Positions 51,659 to 55,310 of a stretch of DNA of 55,310 bases are shown in pieces; position 1 is the stretch's first letter; the number at the start of each line of letters is the position of its first letter. A program made the position numbers and the translations under genes. The notes beneath the pieces were generated by a model. It did not search any database and was not told the DNA's origin. It worked only from the letters and a program-made list of their open reading frames with translations. The stretch comes from Reyranella massiliensis 521 (GTDB lineage: Bacteria > Pseudomonadota > Alphaproteobacteria > Reyranellales > Reyranellaceae). The stretch covers positions 1-55,310 of the forward strand of contig CAMARK010000022.1 in NCBI GenBank assembly GCA_945860205.1, given 5' to 3'.

Positions 51659-52287
51659 GCGGCTTTCCGTTCCGGCCGGCCAGCGCCGTGAGGCATCTCA
51701 AGGCAGCGGATCCGGCGCTGGCCGAAATCATCGAGACGGTCGGGCCGTTCCGCATGGAACTGAAAGCCTCGCGCAGCGTGTTCGGTGCCCTGGCCGAGGC
51801 CATCGTCTACCAGCAGCTTTCCAACAAGGCGGCGGCCACCATCTACGGCCGCGTCGAAGCGCTCTATCCACGCGCGACGGCGGGCTTCACGCCGCGCCAT
51901 ATCCTGGCGACGCCGGACGAGAAGCTGCGCGGCTGCGGCCTGTCGCGGGCCAAGGTGCTGGCGGTGCAGGATCTCGCGCGCCGCGTGGCCAGCGGCGAAC
52001 TGCCGACGCTCGAGCAGGCGCACGACCTCGCCGACGCCGAACTGATCGAGCGGCTGATAAAAGTCCGTGGCATCGGCCGTTGGAGCGCCGAAATGTTCCT
52101 GATGTTTCGCCTGGGCCGGCCCGATGTTCTGCCGCTCGATGACTACAGCCTGCGCAGGGCTTATGCGACTGCGTTTAAGAAGCGCACGCTCCCCTCGCCG
52201 CAAGCCCTTGAAAAGGCTGGCGAGAAATGGCGGCCCTACCGCACTGTAGCGTGTTGGTATCTATGGCGGATACTAGACATAGCGTAG
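51655..52287 (+). CDS. alkA: DNA-3-methyladenine glycosylase II-like
   Basis: A 210-residue HhH-GPD glycosylase that lacks the N-terminal AlkA domain of E. coli, as usual for the short form. It has FGALAEAIVYQQLSNKAAATIYGRVEAL, the hairpin LIERLIKVRGIGRWSAEMFLMF and the catalytic aspartate region LGRPDVLPLDDYSLRRAY. It excises alkylated purines. It is translationally coupled to ogt. A truncated relative of its C-terminal part is found at 54292-54456. Confidence 0.92.
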   Translation: MSGFPFRPASAVRHLKAADPALAEIIETVGPFRMELKASRSVFGALAEAIVYQQLSNKAAATIYGRVEALYPRATAGFTPRHILATPDEKLRGCGLSRAKVLAVQDLARRVASGELPTLEQAHDLADAELIERLIKVRGIGRWSAEMFLMFRLGRPDVLPLDDYSLRRAYATAFKKRTLPSPQALEKAGEKWRPYRTVACWYLWRILDIA

Positions 52288-52288
52288 T

Positions 52289-52310
52289 CACTGTCCTTTT
52301 TTGAACAGTG
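52289..52310. promoter_or_regulatory. Inverted repeat between alkA and the Crp/Fnr gene
   Basis: CACTGT and ACAGTG flank ten bases containing a six-T run, just after the alkA stop. It could be an alkA transcript end or a site for the downstream regulator, whose start is 63 bp further on. Confidence 0.35.
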
Positions 52311-52372
52311 TGGATGACCGGCAATGGGCATATAGTGCGCCCGCGCGTCGTAGCGCGGAAGGGGGGGTCATC

Positions 52373-53032
52373 ATGGCCAAGAAAGCTCTGCACGCCTTTG
52401 ACCCCCAGGCGTTTCTCGCCACCGTGAGTCAGGGTCGCAGCGTGGCGGACTATCGCAAGGGCAATGTCGTCTTTCAGCAGGCGAGTCCGGCCGACGCCGT
52501 CTTCTATGTCCAGAAGGGCAAGATCAAGATCTCCGTCGCGTCCAAGCAAGGCAAGGAAGCGGTCGTGGCGCTCCTGGGACAGGGCGAGTTCTTCGGCGAG
52601 GGATGTTTGATCGGCCAGCCCCTGCGCCTGGCCACGGCCAAGGCCATGACCGACAGCGAGGTCATGCGCGTCGGCAAGGCCGAGATGATTCGCGTGCTCC
52701 ACGCCGAACCCTCCTTTGGCGAGCTGTTCATCGCCCATCTGCTGACCCGCAACAGCCGCGTCGAGGAGGACCTGGTCGACCAGCTCTTCAATTCGAGCGA
52801 AAAGCGGCTGGCCCGGACCCTGCTGCTGCTGGCCAACTTCGGCAAGGACGGCGGCCCGCAACCCATCACGACCCCGATGAGCCAGGAAACGCTGGCCGAG
52901 ATCATCGGCACCACGCGTCCGCGCGTCAGCCATTTCATGAACAAGTTCAGGAAATTGGGCTTCATCCACTACAACGGCCACCTGCAGATCCACAGCTCCC
53001 TGCTGACCGTCCTGCTGCGCGACGACGCCTGA
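52373..53032 (+). CDS. Crp/Fnr-family transcriptional regulator
   Basis: A 219-residue regulator. The cyclic-nucleotide-binding fold (GNVVFQQASPADAVFYVQKGKIKISVASKQGKEAVVALLGQGEFFGEGCLIGQPLRLATAKA) is followed by the dimerisation helix and a winged helix (MSQETLAEIIGTTRPRVSHFMNKFRKLGFIHYNG). It lacks the N-terminal cysteine cluster of Fnr. The ATG at 52373 has GGAAGGGGGG upstream. It lies 131 bp before a GAF histidine kinase and may control it. Confidence 0.9.
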   Translation: MAKKALHAFDPQAFLATVSQGRSVADYRKGNVVFQQASPADAVFYVQKGKIKISVASKQGKEAVVALLGQGEFFGEGCLIGQPLRLATAKAMTDSEVMRVGKAEMIRVLHAEPSFGELFIAHLLTRNSRVEEDLVDQLFNSSEKRLARTLLLLANFGKDGGPQPITTPMSQETLAEIIGTTRPRVSHFMNKFRKLGFIHYNGHLQIHSSLLTVLLRDDA

Positions 53033-53163
53033 AAGAGTCACCGCGACTTCTTCGGAAGTGGTCAATAGAGGACAGACTCTCGGGGCCTCCGACTGCCACG
53101 GTGTGTCGGGTACCGAACAGAGACAAGGAGATGCTTCGCGGTACCCGAGCAAGGGGGCCCACC

Positions 53164-54270
53164 ATGTTGCATCTCGTCGACTCCGCCGCCTCGCCAGCCG
53201 TCTCTCAAACGGATGAAGAAACCCATCGTCTCGCGCATGTAAGGCGCTACGAGATCCTCGATACGCCGCCCGAGGTGGCGTTCGACCGCATCACGGCGAT
53301 GGCCGCCGATCTCTTCGACGCGCCGATCGCCATCATCAGCTTCCTCGACCGCGACCGCCTCTGGTTCAAATCGCACCACGGCCTTGACGAGACGGAAGTC
53401 CGCTGGGGCCAAGGCACCGCCCTCTCCACCATGCAGACGATGATCCGGAGCGAGTTCGGACCGGGCTTTTTCGCCAGCGCGCCGCTCACCACGCATGGCG
53501 GACACGACCTGGGAACGCTCTGCGTGATCGACCACGAACCGCGACAGGCCGACGAGCAACAGCTTCGCCATCTCGCGACCCTGGCCGCGCTGGTCGTGGA
53601 CCGGCTGGAATTGCGCTTGACCGCTCGCCGCGCCGCCGCGCGGGCCGAGATCCTGGCCAGCGAGATCGACCACCGCGCCATGAACAGCCTGCAGCTGATC
53701 GCGAGCCTGCTGCACCTGCAGAGCCGGGCCGTGCAGGCCCCCGAGACCTCCCAACAGCTCACGATCGCCGCCAATCGCGTCCTGGCCGTGGCGCGCGTGC
53801 ATCGGAATTTCTCCGCCGACGAGACCGCCGAGCGCGTCCCGATCCTGGCCTATCTGCGCCGGCTGTGCGGCGAACTCGCGGACAGTCTCGCCATCGAGAT
53901 TCACGTCGAGGGAAGCGAATCCAGCGTGCCGACCAAGCAGATCCTGGCGATCGGCCTGGTGGTGAACGAGCTCACGACCAACGCCAAGAAACACGGCGCC
54001 GAACCGATCAAGGTCACCTTCAAGCAGGGCACGCCGGGGCACTACGAGCTTTGCGTGCTCGACGAAGGCAAAGGCCTGCCGGAGGGATTCACGCTGGACG
54101 AAGAACGAGAAGGTGCCGGTCTCGGCATCAAGGTGGTGAAGGCGCTGGTGGCGCAACTCGAGGGCCACCTTCTCGCCACCGCCAATCCGGCCGGACGCGG
54201 CGCCTGCTTCACCGTCATCTTCCCCTACGAGACAGTGGAAGCCGACGCCATCGCGCGCCTCCAGGGGTAA
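53164..54270 (+). CDS. GAF-domain histidine kinase, HisKA_2 type
   Basis: A 368-residue soluble sensor kinase. A GAF domain (about 25-150; YEILDTPPEVAFDRITAMAADLFDAPIAIISFLDRDRLWFKSHHG) precedes the phosphoacceptor helix EIDHRAMNSLQLIASLLHLQSR (H170). The ATPase domain follows with LVVNELTTNAKKHG (N268), DEGKGLPEGF and GAGLGIKVVKALVAQLEG. It has no membrane span, so it senses a cytoplasmic signal. No response regulator is next to it. Such orphan kinases in alphaproteobacteria often feed the general stress or light/redox response; that is inference. Confidence 0.9.
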   Translation: MLHLVDSAASPAVSQTDEETHRLAHVRRYEILDTPPEVAFDRITAMAADLFDAPIAIISFLDRDRLWFKSHHGLDETEVRWGQGTALSTMQTMIRSEFGPGFFASAPLTTHGGHDLGTLCVIDHEPRQADEQQLRHLATLAALVVDRLELRLTARRAAARAEILASEIDHRAMNSLQLIASLLHLQSRAVQAPETSQQLTIAANRVLAVARVHRNFSADETAERVPILAYLRRLCGELADSLAIEIHVEGSESSVPTKQILAIGLVVNELTTNAKKHGAEPIKVTFKQGTPGHYELCVLDEGKGLPEGFTLDEEREGAGLGIKVVKALVAQLEGHLLATANPAGRGACFTVIFPYETVEADAIARLQG

Positions 54271-54291
54271 AGAGCTGTTCATCCGTGCCAC

Positions 54292-54456
54292 TGGAGTGCC
54301 GAGATGTTCCTGATGTTCCGCCTCGGCCGCCCCGACGTGCTGCCGCTCGACGACTACAGCTTGCGCAAGGCCTATACGAAGGCTTTCCGGAAGCGCGCGC
54401 AGCCCTACCGCTCGGTGGCGAGCTGATACCAGTGGCGGGCGCTGGAGCAGGCATAA
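54292..54456 (+). pseudogene. Remnant of an alkA-like glycosylase C-terminus
   Basis: Fifty-five codons in one frame read WSAEMFLMF, RLGRPDVLPLDDYSLRKAY, then RKRAQPYRSVAS, a stop, YQWRALEQA and a second stop. This matches the end of the alkA gene at 52081-52285 (RLGRPDVLPLDDYSLRRAY, RPYRTVACWYLWRILDIA) with about 14 codons deleted in the middle and an in-frame stop. Only the last quarter of the gene is present and no start is near, so it is a decayed second copy beside the histidine kinase. Confidence 0.8.
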
Positions 54457-54477
54457 ACGCCGGACGATGCCAAGCCG

Positions 54478-54720
54478 CTACCCAAACAGGCGCTCAAGCA
54501 ATTCGTCGCGGTCGACCTTCAGGTGTGAAGCGATGTCGGTGAGAATTTAAGCGAGCGTGCCGACTTTCAAAGGATCATGAGCCGGGATCGTTACATGATG
54601 CTGTTCGGTCCCATCGCAGGTAAGCCTTATGTGGCTTCCAGACTGTCGAACGACCCGATACCCAACGCGGCTGAGCGCCCTCGCCAACAATAAGCCGGAG
54701 AGATCGCGCGGCAATTTCAT
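54478..54720 (-). pseudogene. hicA: hicA toxin gene with an internal stop codon
   Basis: From ATG 54720 the frame gives MKLPRDLSGLLLARALSRVGY, RQSGSHIRLT and HVTIPAHDPLKVGTLA, then TAA at 54549-54547. Read past the stop, it continues in the same frame as ILTDIASHLKVDRDELLERLFG to a TAG at 54478. That is the normal HicA C-terminal helix (GTLxxIL...), giving the family's usual length of about 80. So a single nonsense codon at residue 58 appears to have truncated a HicA mRNA-interferase. The gene overlaps hicB by 4 bp. Confidence 0.8.
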
Positions 54721-54923
54721 GCGGCGATGACTTCGTCCTTCACGAAATGCAACCGGATCAATTTGGGCGCCGTGCCGGCGTCGAAATGGCATTGCACCGC
54801 ATCCCGCACGCGCGCATGCAACTCGCTTGCCGAATCGGCTTGTGTGAAAATCGACTCACCAATGGCCCGAGCCGAGTATCCACCTTCCGGTGCCTCTTCG
54901 ACGACAAAGATGATCTCGGTCAT
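54717..54923 (-). CDS. hicB: HicB-like antitoxin
   Basis: A 68-residue protein, MTEIIFVVEEAPEGGYSARAIGESIFTQAD, DAVQCHFDAGTAPKLIRLHFVKDEVIAA. The beta-beta-alpha form EGGYxARxxGESIFTxAD is the partial RNase-H fold of short HicB antitoxins, which are sometimes mislabelled as a 2-oxoisovalerate dehydrogenase subunit. It is first in the two-gene unit; the ATGA overlap with hicA is intact although hicA is truncated. Confidence 0.82.
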   Translation of the reverse strand: MTEIIFVVEEAPEGGYSARAIGESIFTQADSASELHARVRDAVQCHFDAGTAPKLIRLHFVKDEVIAA

Positions 54924-55038
54924 TCTGCTGCTCCCGTAGCCTTTCATTATGTCAGGAAATTTGTTGCTACGCACGGTTTGCGGCGTAATGACCGCGCTCG
55001 CCACTGGAGTGACACATCAGCCGTGACATAATCGGCGC

Positions 55039-55310
55039 ATGGCTCTTCCGTTTTCCAATACCGTCGACCGCACGCTGGAACGCCTGCGGACCGCCTTCAT
55101 CGACACCGCCCGCGGCGCCCGCGAGGCGGTGGGCGCGCCGCTGCGCCCCGACCTGCCCGACGACGACATCCCGCGCCTGAAAGGCCGCATCGATGCCTGC
55201 CTGGCGGGCAAGGGCGGCGAGACGGCGCGACGCGGCCGCGCCGCCGAACTGGGGCAGGCCTACCTCTCGCTCTCGGCCGCGGGCCGCAAGAAATTCCTGC
55301 TGACGCTGGC
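55039..55310 (+). CDS. Malonyl-CoA decarboxylase, N-terminal part (runs off window)
   Basis: About 90 residues from an ATG at 55039 are in the window: MALPFSNTVDRTLERLRTAF, then DACLAGKGGETARRGRAAELGQAYLSLSAAGRKKFLLTLA. The helical stretch 'LxGKGGExxRRxRAxELGxxYLxLxxxGRxxFLxxLA' matches the N-terminal helical domain of bacterial malonyl-CoA decarboxylase. The GNAT-like catalytic domain would be beyond the window. It would convert malonyl-CoA to acetyl-CoA. Identity is likely but based on the first fifth of the protein. Confidence 0.65.
   Translation, partial: MALPFSNTVDRTLERLRTAFIDTARGAREAVGAPLRPDLPDDDIPRLKGRIDACLAGKGGETARRGRAAELGQAYLSLSAAGRKKFLLTL

Noticed and set aside
52373..53032. Fnr-type oxygen sensor
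   Set aside because: Only one cysteine lies in the sensory half and the N-terminal cluster is missing, so an iron-sulfur Fnr is unlikely.
54717..54923. 2-oxoisovalerate dehydrogenase subunit
   Set aside because: That label is often attached to this short protein type, but 68 residues with an EGGYSARAIGESIFT pattern and a 4-bp overlap with hicA identify a HicB antitoxin.

Overview
The window is GC-rich DNA from a proteobacterium, almost certainly an alphaproteobacterium. The pointers are orphan Bug/TctC-type periplasmic binding proteins, a CaiB/BaiF CoA-transferase, LLM-class oxidoreductases, a DUF2852 protein, CreA, an alphaproteobacterial glutamate-cysteine ligase, a GAF/HisKA_2-type kinase and the PlcP-Agt and BtaA-BtaB lipid-remodelling pairs. 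Gene content and style would fit the Reyranella/Rhodospirillales/Hyphomicrobiales neighbourhood, but the genus is inference only.

Layout. 1-373: the edge of an integrated element, with a truncated tyrosine-recombinase gene, AT-rich DNA and a tRNA-Leu(CAA) gene cut in its anticodon loop. 0.5-15.5 kb: housekeeping and catabolic genes, including an acyl-CoA synthetase, an MDR oxidoreductase, tldD, cupin and VOC proteins, gshA, rsmE, ubiA, a METTL20-like methyltransferase, an EamA transporter, creA and an LLM oxidoreductase. 15.7-25.1 kb: ubiD, an isolated PD-(D/E)XK nuclease-like gene, a TetR regulator with two matching operators, and a duplicated Bug/CoA-transferase block that still carries the 3' remnant of a lost CoA-transferase copy. 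25.2-30.5 kb: leuA behind a leucine-rich leader peptide, tldE/pmbA and a lytic transglycosylase. 30.7-39.1 kb: membrane-lipid genes, namely a diacylglycerol kinase, plcP-agt, phosphatidylserine decarboxylase, a membrane-anchored class III aminotransferase, a possible Mpo1/DUF962 protein, an oxygenase-like membrane protein and a PEMT-like methyltransferase. 39.1-48 kb: an RraA-like protein, xseA, purD, an MBL hydrolase, queA-tgt, pncA and a thiolase. 48.3-50.3 kb: btaA-btaB for the betaine lipid DGTS. 50.3-55.3 kb: vapBC, alkylation-repair genes ogt-alkA, a Crp/Fnr regulator, a GAF histidine kinase, an alkA remnant, a hicBA module whose toxin gene has a nonsense codon, and the start of malonyl-CoA decarboxylase.

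The main integrated reading is a phosphate-starvation lipid-remodelling set. PlcP would cleave phospholipids to diacylglycerol. Agt would glycosylate the diacylglycerol, and BtaA/BtaB would convert it to the phosphorus-free betaine lipid DGTS. Both transcription units carry Pho-box-like sequences. The btaAB box has a -10-like TATTTT at the spacing expected of PhoB promoters. The plcP box overlaps the start codon of the divergent diacylglycerol kinase, which would pull diacylglycerol the other way. The individual enzymes are known. The linkage, the overlapping box and the attached uncharacterised lipid-type genes (aminotransferase, Mpo1-like, oxygenase-like, PEMT-like) are the parts most worth following up.

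Several small traces of genome change are also visible: a split tRNA, a tandem-duplication scar, a decayed alkA copy, a broken hicA, and a 21-bp sequence shared by two gene ends.
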